Assembly: GCF_013343715.1 (NCBI RefSeq)
Contig: NZ_JABUNR010000025.1
Span: forward strand, 19,393 to 83,392
Length of the DNA: 64,000 nucleotides
Origin: Mesobacillus harenae
Lineage (GTDB): Bacteria > Bacillota > Bacilli > Bacillales > Cytobacillaceae
Reading direction: 5' to 3'
Shown here: piece by piece, positions 52,470-61,298 of the stretch
Layout: each line of letters begins with the position of its first letter
Position numbering within the stretch: the stretch's first letter is position 1
Notes under the pieces: generated by a model
What the model was told of the DNA's origin: nothing
Databases searched by the model: none
What the model saw: the letters and a program-made list of their open reading frames with translations, nothing else
Made by a program: the position numbers and the translations under genes

Positions 52470-53198
52470 ATGTCCATCAAATCAGATAACCGACACCTGT
52501 ATTTACAAGTTATCGATCACTTGAAGCAAGACATTCAGCAAGGGAACTATATGGAAAAAGAAAAGTTACCTTCTGAATTTGATCTTGCTAAGCAGCTAGG
52601 AGTAAGCAGGGCAACCCTCCGAGAGGCATTGCGTATTCTTGAAGAAGAAAACGTGATTATCCGCCGTCACGGAGTGGGCACATTCGTTAATGCTAAACCT
52701 CTGTTTACTTCAGGGATCGAGCAGATTAACAGTGTGACGAATATGATTGAACAGGCAGGGATGAAACCTGGAACCATATTCTTGAATTCATCGACCACTG
52801 GGCCGACTGAAGAGGACATTCACCGATTTTCATGTTCACCGGATGATGAAATAATCGTGATTGAAAGAGTTCGCACAGCAAATGGGGAGCCTGTCGTTTA
52901 CTGTATCGACAAAATTCCTGCGAAAATCTTGCCGGGACCTTTTTCATATGAAGAAGAATCTATTTTTCATATGCTGGAAGTGAAGTCTAACCGGAGAATT
53001 TCATATGCTATGGCAGAAATTGAGCCTATTGGCTACCACGAAAAAATTTCTCCCATTCTTGAATGTGACCCAGAAACTGCCTTGCTTGTTTTAAAACAGC
53101 AGCATTTTGATGAAACGGATGAACAAATTCTTTATTCGGTAAACTATTTTAAAGCGGATAAGTTTAGTTTCCATGTGCTCCGAAAAAGAGTTTTATAA
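52470..53198 (+). CDS. ymfC: GntR/HutC-family transcriptional regulator YmfC
   Basis: 242 residues. An N-terminal winged helix (about 5-72; LPSEFDLAKQLGVSRATLRE, RRHGVGTFV) is followed by a UTRA ligand-binding domain (about 90-240), as in the HutC subfamily. GGAGGAG lies ahead of the ATG. Position matches B. subtilis ymfC after spoIIIE, but here the next genes are a nucleoside-type ABC importer. A palindrome in its own leader and a related one inside the importer operon suggest that it controls itself and nupOPQ. The effector is unknown; a nucleoside or breakdown product is a guess. Confidence 0.88.
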   Translation: MSIKSDNRHLYLQVIDHLKQDIQQGNYMEKEKLPSEFDLAKQLGVSRATLREALRILEEENVIIRRHGVGTFVNAKPLFTSGIEQINSVTNMIEQAGMKPGTIFLNSSTTGPTEEDIHRFSCSPDDEIIVIERVRTANGEPVVYCIDKIPAKILPGPFSYEEESIFHMLEVKSNRRISYAMAEIEPIGYHEKISPILECDPETALLVLKQQHFDETDEQILYSVNYFKADKFSFHVLRKRVL

Positions 53199-53273
53199 AT
53201 GGAAATGTAAACGCAAACTTGCCCGTATTTAACTTTTCTGCTAAATCACAACATTCTTTAGGGGGTACCAACC

Positions 53274-54389
53274 TTGAAAAAGCGTAAATTTGGTTTGGCT
53301 ATGTCACTAGTTCTAGCTGCCGGAACGATTCTAGGTGCTTGTGGCGGTGGAGGTAACGAAGAAGAACAAGGTGGAACAGCTGGCGAAGGCGGTAACAAAG
53401 AAGATGCATTTACTGTTGCAATGGTAACAGATGTCGGTGGAGTGGATGACAAGTCATTTAACCAGTCTGCTTGGGAAGGGCTTAAAGCATATGGTGAGGA
53501 AAAAGGCCTTTCAAAAGGGAAAGATGGATTTGACTACATGCAGTCCCAGTCTGACGCTGACTACGCTACAAACCTGAATACATTAACTCGTCAGGACTTT
53601 GACCTGATTTTCGGTATTGGATATCTAATGGAGCCAGCAATTGGTGAAATTGCAGGCCAGCAAACAGATCAAAACTTCGCAATCGTGGATGCAGTTGTTG
53701 AACAAGACAATGTTGCAAGCATCATGTTTAAGGAGCAGGAAGCTGCATTCTTAGCAGGTGTTACTGCAGGGCTGGCAACTGAAACTAATAAGATTGGTTT
53801 CCTTGGCGGTATGGCAATTCCGGTTATCGAACGCTTTGAAGCAGGCTTCCGTGCAGGTGTTGAATCTGTAAACCCTGACGCTGATGTGCAAATTCAATAT
53901 GCTGAAGCTTTTGATAAAGCAGAAGCTGGTAAAGCAATCGCTTCTAAAATGTACTCTTCAGGTGTTGACGTAATTTTCCACGCTGCTGGTGGTACTGGTA
54001 ACGGATTGTTCACTGAAGCACGTGACCTTAAGAAGAAAGACCCTGAAAGAAAAGTCTGGGCTATCGGAGTTGACTCTGACCAGACAGCTGAAGGAGTTGT
54101 AACAATCGACGGAACAGATCACAATGTTATCATAACTTCTGCCCTAAAGCGTGTTGACAATGCTGTTAAGGATCTTAGCTTACAAGCAGCTGACGGAAAC
54201 TTCCCTGGCGGAGAAGTGACAACATACGGCTTAACTGAAGACGGTGTTGGTCTTGCTCCAATCAATGAAGAGCTTGAAAACAAAGCTGAAATTGAAGCTA
54301 AAGTTGAAGAATATAAAGAAAAAATCAAAAACGGAGAAATTACAGTTCCTGGTTCATACGCTGAACTTAAAACTTTCTCTGCACAATAA
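53274..54389 (+). CDS. nupN: BMP-family nucleoside-binding lipoprotein
   Basis: 371 residues. Substrate-binding protein of an ABC importer, PnrA/Med type. A lipobox LGAC puts the lipidated cysteine at C23 after a short signal peptide, followed by a Gly/Glu-rich tether. The mature domain has VTDVGGVDDKSFNQSAWEGL, GFLGGMAIPVIERFEAGF and FHAAGGTGNGLF. The start is TTG at 53274, about eight bases after TAGGGGG; no ATG fits the signal peptide. A TTGCCC/TAAATC pair about 50 bases upstream might be a weak promoter. Confidence 0.92.
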   Translation: MKKRKFGLAMSLVLAAGTILGACGGGGNEEEQGGTAGEGGNKEDAFTVAMVTDVGGVDDKSFNQSAWEGLKAYGEEKGLSKGKDGFDYMQSQSDADYATNLNTLTRQDFDLIFGIGYLMEPAIGEIAGQQTDQNFAIVDAVVEQDNVASIMFKEQEAAFLAGVTAGLATETNKIGFLGGMAIPVIERFEAGFRAGVESVNPDADVQIQYAEAFDKAEAGKAIASKMYSSGVDVIFHAAGGTGNGLFTEARDLKKKDPERKVWAIGVDSDQTAEGVVTIDGTDHNVIITSALKRVDNAVKDLSLQAADGNFPGGEVTTYGLTEDGVGLAPINEELENKAEIEAKVEEYKEKIKNGEITVPGSYAELKTFSAQ

Positions 54390-54525
54390 ACTTTCACTAA
54401 TACAGAAAGGAATACGGGGTAGCATTACATCGCCCCTTATTCCTTTATTTTACGAATAAAGAGAGAATGTTAGATAAAACCTAAAACTTTAATTGAAGAG
54501 CAGAAGTCTATTCTGGTTTTCACTT

Positions 54526-54558
54526 ACGGTTTTATTCGGGGTAAAACCCGTTTTTTAT
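54526..54558 (+). terminator. Attenuator-like terminator between nupN and nupO
   Basis: ACGG.TTTTA pairs with TAAAACCCGT, followed by six T. A partial terminator here would give more binding protein than transporter, as is common in ABC operons. Confidence 0.7.
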
Positions 54559-54564
54559 TAGCAA

Positions 54565-54581
54565 TAGAGGTCTGACCTCTA
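54565..54581. promoter_or_regulatory. Probable GntR operator before nupO
   Basis: The perfect palindrome TAGAGGTC-T-GACCTCTA lies about 40 bases before the nupO start. It contains the same AGAGGTCTGA core as the site at 52425. No clear promoter is visible between it and nupO. Confidence 0.55.
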
Positions 54582-54620
54582 ACTACTACTATTATTTACC
54601 TATAACAGGGAGTGAAATCA

Positions 54621-56156
54621 GTGGAATATGTAATTGAAATGCTCAATATCCGCAAAGAGTTTCCCGGAATCGTAGCCAATGATAATATCACCCTCCAGCT
54701 TGAAAAGGGAGAAATTCATGCGCTGCTTGGTGAAAATGGAGCAGGAAAGTCCACGTTAATGAATGTCCTGTTCGGCTTATACCAACCAGAACAAGGAGAG
54801 ATTAAGGTTAAAGGCAAACCTGTAAAAATAACCGATCCAAACATCGCGAATGACCTTGGAATCGGGATGGTTCACCAGCACTTTATGCTCGTTGATACCT
54901 TTACAGTTACAGAAAATATCATACTCGGCAAAGAAACCACTAAATCTGGAGTTATTGATATAAAAACAGCTGAAAAAGATGTTCGTGAAATCTCAGAACG
55001 GTATGGCCTAAAGGTGGATCCTTCTGCAAAGATTTCTGATATATCAGTAGGAATGCAGCAAAGAGTGGAAATCTTAAAAACATTATACAGAGGCGCTGAA
55101 ATTCTGATTTTTGACGAGCCAACTGCAGTACTTACACCACAGGAAATAAAAGAACTTATTCAAATTATGAAAACGCTTATAAAAGAGGGCAAATCAATTA
55201 TTTTAATCACTCACAAGCTCAAAGAAATAATGGAGGTTTGTGACCGTGTTACAGTCATCCGAAAAGGTAAAGGGATTGGCACAGTCAGTGTAAGTGAAAC
55301 AAATCCCAACGAATTGGCAAGCTTGATGGTTGGCCGTGAGGTAGTCTTTAGTACAGAGAAAACTGAGGCTTCGCCAAAACAGGAGGTTCTGCAAATAAGC
55401 GGCCTTAAGGTAAAGGACTCACGAGGCGTTGAAGCAGTCCGTGGACTTGACCTTGATGTCAGGGCCGGTGAGATTGTTGGAATAGCAGGAGTAGACGGCA
55501 ACGGCCAGTCTGAATTAATAGAGGCCATAACCGGATTAAGAAAAACAAGCGCAGGTACCGTAAAACTGAACGGAAAAGAAATTCAGAATCTTTCACCGCG
55601 TAAAATTACCAATTCGGGATTAGCGCACATCCCACAGGATCGCCATAAGCATGGACTTGTCCTTGATTTTCCAATTGGCGAAAATATGGTCCTACAAACG
55701 TATAATGAAAGGCCGTTTTCTAAAAATGGCATTTTAAACTTTAAGAATATTTATAACAAAGCAAGAACGTTAATTAAAGAATTCGACGTTCGTACGCCAA
55801 GTGAATATACACTTGCCCGCTCGCTTTCAGGCGGAAACCAGCAAAAAGCAATTATTGCCCGTGAAGTCGATCGGGATCCAGATATACTGATTGCCGCTCA
55901 GCCAACACGCGGGCTTGATGTCGGAGCAATTGAATTCATTCATAAACGCCTAATTGAGCAGAGGGACAACGGCAAAGGAGTATTGCTAATATCCTTTGAA
56001 TTAGATGAAATCATGAATGTTAGTGATCGAATCGCGGTTATTTATGAAGGTGAAATTGTAGCGGTTGTGGATCCAAAGCAAACAACTGAGCAACAGCTCG
56101 GCTTATTGATGGCGGGATCAGGCCGTAAGGAAGCGGAGGAGAAAGCTAATGTCTAG
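54621..56156 (+). CDS. nupO: Nucleoside ABC transporter ATP-binding protein (two ATPase domains)
   Basis: 511 residues. Two fused ABC domains. The first has GENGAGKST (about 37), ISVGMQQRVEIL and LIFDEPTAVLTPQE. The second has GVDGNGQSEL in place of a full Walker A, LSGGNQQKAIIAREV and AAQPTRGLDVGAIEF. A degenerate second P-loop is usual in this sugar/nucleoside class. The GTG at 54621 follows GGGAG by eight bases; an upstream GTG at 54612 lies inside the ribosome binding site. The end overlaps nupP by eight bases. Confidence 0.93.
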   Translation: MEYVIEMLNIRKEFPGIVANDNITLQLEKGEIHALLGENGAGKSTLMNVLFGLYQPEQGEIKVKGKPVKITDPNIANDLGIGMVHQHFMLVDTFTVTENIILGKETTKSGVIDIKTAEKDVREISERYGLKVDPSAKISDISVGMQQRVEILKTLYRGAEILIFDEPTAVLTPQEIKELIQIMKTLIKEGKSIILITHKLKEIMEVCDRVTVIRKGKGIGTVSVSETNPNELASLMVGREVVFSTEKTEASPKQEVLQISGLKVKDSRGVEAVRGLDLDVRAGEIVGIAGVDGNGQSELIEAITGLRKTSAGTVKLNGKEIQNLSPRKITNSGLAHIPQDRHKHGLVLDFPIGENMVLQTYNERPFSKNGILNFKNIYNKARTLIKEFDVRTPSEYTLARSLSGGNQQKAIIAREVDRDPDILIAAQPTRGLDVGAIEFIHKRLIEQRDNGKGVLLISFELDEIMNVSDRIAVIYEGEIVAVVDPKQTTEQQLGLLMAGSGRKEAEEKANV

Positions 56157-57198
56157 TCGCTTTACAAATATATTAATTCCAGTCATTGCTGTTTTCCTTG
56201 GTGTTCTGGCTGGAACCATAATCATGCTCGTGAGTGGATATAACCCTATTGCAGGTTATTCTGCCTTATGGAATGGCGCCTTCGGGGATATATACTACAT
56301 TGGCGAGGTTGTCCGTCAGTTTACTCCCTATATTCTTGCAGGACTCGCTGTAGCTTTTGCATTTAGAACCGGACTTTTTAATATCGGGGTAGAAGGTCAA
56401 TTAATAGTTGGCTGGCTTGCGGCTGTCTGGGTAGGTGTTTCCTTTGAGGAACTGCCAAAGATCATCCATTTGCCGCTGGCAGTCCTTGCTGCAGCTGCTG
56501 CAGGAGCACTATGGGGGTTCATTCCTGGATTTTTAAAAGCAAAATTCCGTGTGCATGAAGTTATCGTTACCATTATGCTTAACTATGTTGCTTTACATGT
56601 TACAAATAGTATTATTCGGAATGTGATTACAGATGGAAAAGAGCGGACACCTAATGTCGCAGAGTCCGCATCTCTTCGCTCACCATTCTTTGAGTCAATC
56701 ACAGACTACTCTCGTTTACACTGGGGAATTCTAATTGCATTGGCCTGTGCTATTATTATGTGGTTTTTATTAGAAAAAACAACAAGAGGCTTCGAGCTTC
56801 GTGCCGTTGGTTACAATCAGCATGCTTCTCACTACGCAGGAATGAATGTTAACACTAATATCATACTATCGATGGTTATTTCCGGAGCATTTGCAGGTTT
56901 AGCTGGTGCAATGGAAGCGCTTGGAACGTTTGGTTTCGCTTCCATAAAAGGCGGATTTACAGGGGTAGGGTTTGATGGAATCGCAGTTGCCCTTCTTGGA
57001 GGCAATACCGCAATTGGTGTTGTTCTGGCAGCATTATTGTTTGGCGGCTTAAAAATTGGTGCCTTGAATATGCCGTTGGAGTCAGGTGTTCCAAATGAAC
57101 TGGTTGATATAATCATAGCACTTATCATTTTCTTCGTTGCATCAAGCTATATCATCCGCTGGTTTATTGAGCGTATCAGCAAAAAGGGGGTGAAGTAA
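56149..57198 (+). CDS. nupP: Nucleoside ABC transporter permease 1
   Basis: 349 residues. A branched-chain-type (BPD_transp_2) permease with about nine hydrophobic segments. It has the conserved FRTGLFNIGVEGQLIVGWLA near the N-terminal third and the cytoplasmic loop VGYNQHASHYAGMNV, which contacts the ATPase. The ATG lies inside nupO after GCGGAGGAG. The gene is directly followed by its partner permease nupQ. Confidence 0.93.
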   Translation: MSSRFTNILIPVIAVFLGVLAGTIIMLVSGYNPIAGYSALWNGAFGDIYYIGEVVRQFTPYILAGLAVAFAFRTGLFNIGVEGQLIVGWLAAVWVGVSFEELPKIIHLPLAVLAAAAAGALWGFIPGFLKAKFRVHEVIVTIMLNYVALHVTNSIIRNVITDGKERTPNVAESASLRSPFFESITDYSRLHWGILIALACAIIMWFLLEKTTRGFELRAVGYNQHASHYAGMNVNTNIILSMVISGAFAGLAGAMEALGTFGFASIKGGFTGVGFDGIAVALLGGNTAIGVVLAALLFGGLKIGALNMPLESGVPNELVDIIIALIIFFVASSYIIRWFIERISKKGVK

Positions 57199-58158
57199 GT
57201 GAGTTTAATGGATATTTTATTAATTCTTGTCCCTTCCACACTATTGTGGGCGACTCCGCTTATTTTCACTGCGTTAGGCGGTAACTTCTCAGAGCGTTCC
57301 GGTGTCGTAAACATTGGACTTGAAGGCCTAATGGTAATAGGAGCGTTTGCAGCGATTGTGTTTAACTTAACTTTTGTTGATGCCTTAGGTGCTTCAACAC
57401 CGTGGGTTTCCTTATTGGTAGCAATGGCTGTTGGGGCTCTTCTATCCGTGTTACATGCAGTTGCTTCAATTTCGTTTAGGGCTGACCAGGTTGTTTCCGG
57501 TGTGGCGATTAACCTGCTTGCAATAGGAGCCGCGCTCTTCCTTGTAAAACTTATTTACGGAAAAGGGCAAACAGATATTATACAAAGAGGATTCAGTAAA
57601 GTAGATATTCCGATATTAGGAGACATTCCAGTAATCGGGCCTATCTTCTTCCAGAATACGTATTACACTTCTTACCTGGCAATTCTAGTGGCGATCCTTG
57701 CCTGGTTTGTAATGTACAAAACACCGTTTGGTCTGCGTCTTCGTTCCGTTGGGGAACATCCAATGGCAGCAGACACAATGGGAATTAATGTCATTAAAAT
57801 GCGCTACATTGGAGTCATTATTTCTGGAGGGCTTGCCGGTATTGGAGGCGGTGTCTATGCTCAAGCAATTTCATCTGACTTCGGACATGCAACGATCAGT
57901 GGACAAGGCTTTATGGCGCTTGCTGCATTAATTTTTGGAAAATGGCATCCGCTTGGTGCAATGGGCGCTGCAATATTCTTTGGTTTTGCACAAAGCTTAA
58001 GTATTATTGGAAACAGCCTCCCATTCCTGGAGAATATACCTAGCGTTTATTTAGCGATAGCACCTTACGTATTGACTATCTTAGCACTTACAGGCTTCAT
58101 TGGCCGTGCAGAAGCACCAAAAGCACTCAGCCAACCATACATCAAAGGCAGCCGGTAA
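57199..58158 (+). CDS. nupQ: Nucleoside ABC transporter permease 2
   Basis: 319 residues. The second permease of the same family, with LGGNFSERSGVVNIGLEGLM and the coupling-loop segment SVGEHPMAADTMGINVIKMR. There are about eight to nine hydrophobic segments. The start is GTG at 57199, immediately after the nupP stop, with GGGGG inside nupP as ribosome binding site. It completes a BMP-ATPase-permease-permease operon that imports nucleosides in related bacteria. Confidence 0.93.
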   Translation: MSLMDILLILVPSTLLWATPLIFTALGGNFSERSGVVNIGLEGLMVIGAFAAIVFNLTFVDALGASTPWVSLLVAMAVGALLSVLHAVASISFRADQVVSGVAINLLAIGAALFLVKLIYGKGQTDIIQRGFSKVDIPILGDIPVIGPIFFQNTYYTSYLAILVAILAWFVMYKTPFGLRLRSVGEHPMAADTMGINVIKMRYIGVIISGGLAGIGGGVYAQAISSDFGHATISGQGFMALAALIFGKWHPLGAMGAAIFFGFAQSLSIIGNSLPFLENIPSVYLAIAPYVLTILALTGFIGRAEAPKALSQPYIKGSR

Positions 58159-58159
58159 A

Positions 58160-58540
58160 ACCCAAAAGCGGAACCGACTGTCTAGAAACGAGTAAACTGG
58201 AATCTCTGACCAAAGAAGCGCAGTTTGCTACTTGGGAAGAGAAGAAGTTTACCGAGTTTCTAGGAGGTGGAGCTGGATGACCCAAAAGCGGATGCGCCTG
58301 TCCAGCCCTGACAAGCGCTGGAGGGCCTGAAGGTGAAGTCGTACTTTGACTTCAGCAGCAGGACCGAAGCGACTCAAAGGGCTAGGCGCAGCAGCTGGAT
58401 GACCCAAAAGAGGAACCGACTCGAAACAAGCAAGCTTGTTTCTGCGGAGCATATTCTCTTAGCAGTTTCCCTTAGTGTCGCAGAAACGAGTAAACTGGGG
58501 TCTATTACTGAATTTTGCCGGGTTCTTGGCGTTTTCTCAC
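58160..58540 (+). repeat. Interspersed modular repeats: W, X and a diverged W
   Basis: Three modules lie in a row. W (about 58163-58275) starts AAAAGCGGAACCGACTGTCT and contains GCGCAGTTTGC and ACCGAGTTTCTAGGAGG. X (about 58281-58400) starts AAAAGCGGATGCGCCTGTCC and contains GTGAAGTCGTACTTTGACTTC. A third, W-like, module starts AAAAGAGGAACCGACTC (58406) and contains GAAACGAGTAAACTGG, also seen in the first W. The joints repeat GCTGGATGACCCAAAAG. Small frames on both strands here are not genes. The 514-base nupQ-GGDEF gap holds only these repeats, a terminator and a promoter. Confidence 0.82.
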
Positions 58541-58556
58541 CTTGATTAAATAACAC

Positions 58557-58597
58557 AAAAACTCCTAGTTTTGGAAGCTAGGGGTTTTCTTTTTATA
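58557..58597 (+). terminator. Rho-independent terminator of the nup operon
   Basis: AAAACTCCTAG and CTAGGGGTTTT pair, followed by CTTTTTAT. It is located past the repeat modules. Confidence 0.85.
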
Positions 58598-58614
58598 GAA
58601 AAATGTGGATCTTA

Positions 58615-58628
58615 TGGTACAATAATGG
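58615..58628 (+). promoter_or_regulatory. Extended -10 promoter of the GGDEF gene
   Basis: TGGTACAAT, with TACAAT at 58618-58623; no good -35 box. It lies 50 bases before the ATG at 58673. Confidence 0.5.
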
Positions 58629-58672
58629 TAAAGTTTGTTTGAAAATTTCAGAATTGTAAGAGGGTTATTAAG

Positions 58673-59758
58673 ATGCGGCTTTCCTTATATATGGATGATG
58701 TCGAAACCGAGAAAATTTTTTCTTATTTACGTTGGGTTTTTTTAACTGTAGCCTGTTTTCTGTTTTATTTCCCTCCTCTTTCGAACTTGCTCAAATTTAA
58801 TCTAGATACTTTTCCAGTTTTGCTTGCGATTGGGATCATCTATATGTCCGCAGCTCATATTGCTCTGCACAGGCTAATGCCTGGAGGGAAGCAGTTTGGC
58901 ATCCTTACAAAAGCTGGCATTGTTTTTGATTATATTGCCTTCATCTGGCTCCTTGTCTTATCAGGAGGAGTAAGCAGTACGTTATTTCCTATTGCCTTTC
59001 TAATTGTTATGCATGCAACAATTTATTGGAAGTCTAAGGGGGTACTAGTCTCTTGTATCTCTTTAACGGCTGGCTATTCAGTCATTTTGATAACGGAACT
59101 TCCAGTTTCTTTTGATACTCTTTTTCTTTTTACTCTTAACTTGTTATTTATTTGGATTGTAGGGGTGTTCGGTTCTCTTATTGTCATACGGGAAAGAAAG
59201 CATATAAAGCAGAAAGAACTTATCCAGGAATTAGTGATTACTGACTATTTGACCGGACTGTATAATCACCGGCATTTTCAGGAACAGCTTAGGCTGTTAA
59301 CGGCAGATGCTGACCCGTTTATTCTGGTTATGGGAGATATCGACCATTTCAAAAGCTTTAATGACGGGTACGGCCATCTAACAGGAGACGAAGTTTTAAG
59401 GTGCATAGGAGAAGACTTTAGAGTTCTATCTGTAAGGTATCAAGGACAAGCGTTCCGCTATGGCGGTGAAGAATTTGCCTTTCTCCTCCCGTACATGAAC
59501 GAAACAGCATTAAAGGGATTCTTTGAAGATTTATTTACCAGCCTTTCGGAAAGAAAGTTTACCAAAAACAATCTTAGTGTCACAATGAGTTTTGGGACAG
59601 CAGTTTGCTTGAAGCCTTCGTCGCCTGACAAAGTATTGAGCTGTGCTGATGAGCTTTTATATAAAGCAAAGTTAGCAGGGAAGAATCGGGCTCATATTGA
59701 AAATGGCTGCATTCTTTTAAATAATGATAGAGCAAAAGAAAAAAGTGTTATCTCTTAA
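58673..59758 (+). CDS. Membrane-bound diguanylate cyclase (GGDEF protein)
   Basis: 361 residues. Five to six hydrophobic helices (about 20-175) are followed by a short linker and a GGDEF domain from about 190. The active-site motif is R-Y-G-G-E-E-F (GGEEF at 264-268), with TDYLTGLYNHRHF and VMGDIDHFKSFND, all expected for c-di-GMP synthesis from two GTP. The inhibitory RxxD site that normally lies just before the GGDEF loop reads R-Y-Q-G, so product feedback is probably absent. The gene has its own promoter and is flanked by terminators. I do not know an orthologue at this locus in B. subtilis. Confidence 0.9.
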   Translation: MRLSLYMDDVETEKIFSYLRWVFLTVACFLFYFPPLSNLLKFNLDTFPVLLAIGIIYMSAAHIALHRLMPGGKQFGILTKAGIVFDYIAFIWLLVLSGGVSSTLFPIAFLIVMHATIYWKSKGVLVSCISLTAGYSVILITELPVSFDTLFLFTLNLLFIWIVGVFGSLIVIRERKHIKQKELIQELVITDYLTGLYNHRHFQEQLRLLTADADPFILVMGDIDHFKSFNDGYGHLTGDEVLRCIGEDFRVLSVRYQGQAFRYGGEEFAFLLPYMNETALKGFFEDLFTSLSERKFTKNNLSVTMSFGTAVCLKPSSPDKVLSCADELLYKAKLAGKNRAHIENGCILLNNDRAKEKSVIS

Positions 59759-59770
59759 CAAGCATCATGA

Positions 59771-59797
59771 AGGACGCCTGCCATAACCAGGCGTTTT
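59771..59797 (+). terminator. Rho-independent terminator after the GGDEF gene
   Basis: ACGCCTG and CAGGCGT pair around CCATAAC and are followed by TTTCATATTT. The T-run is interrupted. Confidence 0.7.
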
Positions 59798-60017
59798 CAT
59801 ATTTCCAAAAAAGCAAGCCTGTCATAGGTATGATCGTTTGGCAGAATAGGTTTGTTTTATAAGGAGAATATAAAAAATAACCTTATTAATTTATACATAG
59901 TATTAAATAAGCTGAGTTTATCTTGGCCTGCAAAGAGGAACAATGTAAACAGACCTTTGTCGGGTATAAACCAATAGCAATGCTTAAAAAAGAAGCATCG
60001 CATGAAGGAGGACTTCC

Positions 60018-61298
60018 ATGGCTGTCGTTACAGAGATGGTAAAAGAAATGCAGGGATTTAATCTGCATATTGTTAAAACATCAAAATATAAAACGAATAC
60101 AATCGTATGGAAAATGAAGGCGCCGCTTGAAAGAGAGGCGGTAACAGAACGGGCTCTTTTGCCCCATGTACTGCAAAGCAGCTCAGCAAGTCATCCTACG
60201 ACTGCTAAATTGCGCTCTTACCTTGATAATCTATACGGAGCATCCCTGTTTGTTGATGTGGCAAAAAAGGGTGAGTATCAAGTCATAAGTTTTTCAATCG
60301 AAATAGCAAATGAAAAGTTTTTAAGTGACCATACACCTTTATTGGAAAAAGCGTTTGAACTGCTTTCCAATATCATATTAAAGCCAAATGCAGCAAATGG
60401 AACTTTTGACAAGGATACGGTTGAAAAAGAAAAACGGACGCTTAAACAGAGAATTCAAGCTGTATTTGATGACAAAATGAGATATTCCAACTTCAGGCTT
60501 GTACAAGAAATGTGTGAGGGCGAACCTTATGCACTTCCAATTAATGGTGAAATTGAAGCCGTCGATAATATTACGGAAAAAAGCCTTTTTGAGTATTATA
60601 AGCAAGCACTTAGTGAAGATGAACTCGATTTGTTTGTTATTGGTGATGTGGAAGAAGCGGAAGTTCAGAAAATAGCGAGCAGTCTTTTCAGTTTCCAGCC
60701 CCGCACCCCTAAACAAACGACTAGGTCTGCTGTGAAAAAAATTGATGGAGCAAAAGAGATCAAAGAACAGCAGGATATTAAGCAAGGGAAGCTTAATATT
60801 GGTTATCGTACCAATACTATATATGGAGATTCTGATTATTCTGCTCTGCAAGTTTTTAACGGGATATTTGGAGGTTTTTCCCACTCTAAACTCTTTCACA
60901 ATGTCAGAGAAAAAGCGAGTCTCGCCTATTATGCAGCCAGCCGGCTGGAGAGCCATAAAGGGTTATTAATGGTTATGTCTGGTATTGAATTTAAAAATTA
61001 CGAACTTGCTGTTAAAATTATAAATGAACAGATGGAAGCAATGAAGGCTGGAGATTTTACAGATAATGAAATTGAGCAGACGAAGGCTGTTATTGAAAAC
61101 CAAATTTTAGAAACGATTGATACCGCAAGAGGCATGGTTGAGCTTTTATACCATAATGTTGTCGCTGAAAACAAAATTAGCATAGACGATTGGCTTCAGG
61201 GAATGAGAGCGGCGACGAAAGAAGATATCGTAAAAGCAGCTGAAAAAGTCGAGCTTGATACGGTGTACTTCTTAACAGGATTGGAGGCGGGTGAATAA
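60018..61298 (+). CDS. ymfF: M16-like peptidase homologue YmfF (zinc site missing)
   Basis: 426 residues. The fold pattern is that of M16 peptidases (LRSYLDNLYGASLFVDVAKK, VFNGIFGGFSHSKLFHNVRE), but the HxxEH zinc motif is absent. The matching N-terminal stretch reads LLPHVLQSSSASHPTTAKL. It is therefore probably the non-catalytic partner of YmfH, encoded next, as seen for other paired M16 proteins (for example AlbE/AlbF). GAAGGAGG precedes the ATG, and the TAA overlaps the ymfH ATG by one base. The substrate is unknown. Confidence 0.9.
   Translation: MAVVTEMVKEMQGFNLHIVKTSKYKTNTIVWKMKAPLEREAVTERALLPHVLQSSSASHPTTAKLRSYLDNLYGASLFVDVAKKGEYQVISFSIEIANEKFLSDHTPLLEKAFELLSNIILKPNAANGTFDKDTVEKEKRTLKQRIQAVFDDKMRYSNFRLVQEMCEGEPYALPINGEIEAVDNITEKSLFEYYKQALSEDELDLFVIGDVEEAEVQKIASSLFSFQPRTPKQTTRSAVKKIDGAKEIKEQQDIKQGKLNIGYRTNTIYGDSDYSALQVFNGIFGGFSHSKLFHNVREKASLAYYAASRLESHKGLLMVMSGIEFKNYELAVKIINEQMEAMKAGDFTDNEIEQTKAVIENQILETIDTARGMVELLYHNVVAENKISIDDWLQGMRAATKEDIVKAAEKVELDTVYFLTGLEAGE

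Noticed and set aside
58249..58556. Small frames on both strands after nupQ
   Set aside because: They fall in W and X repeat modules and have no ribosome binding sites.
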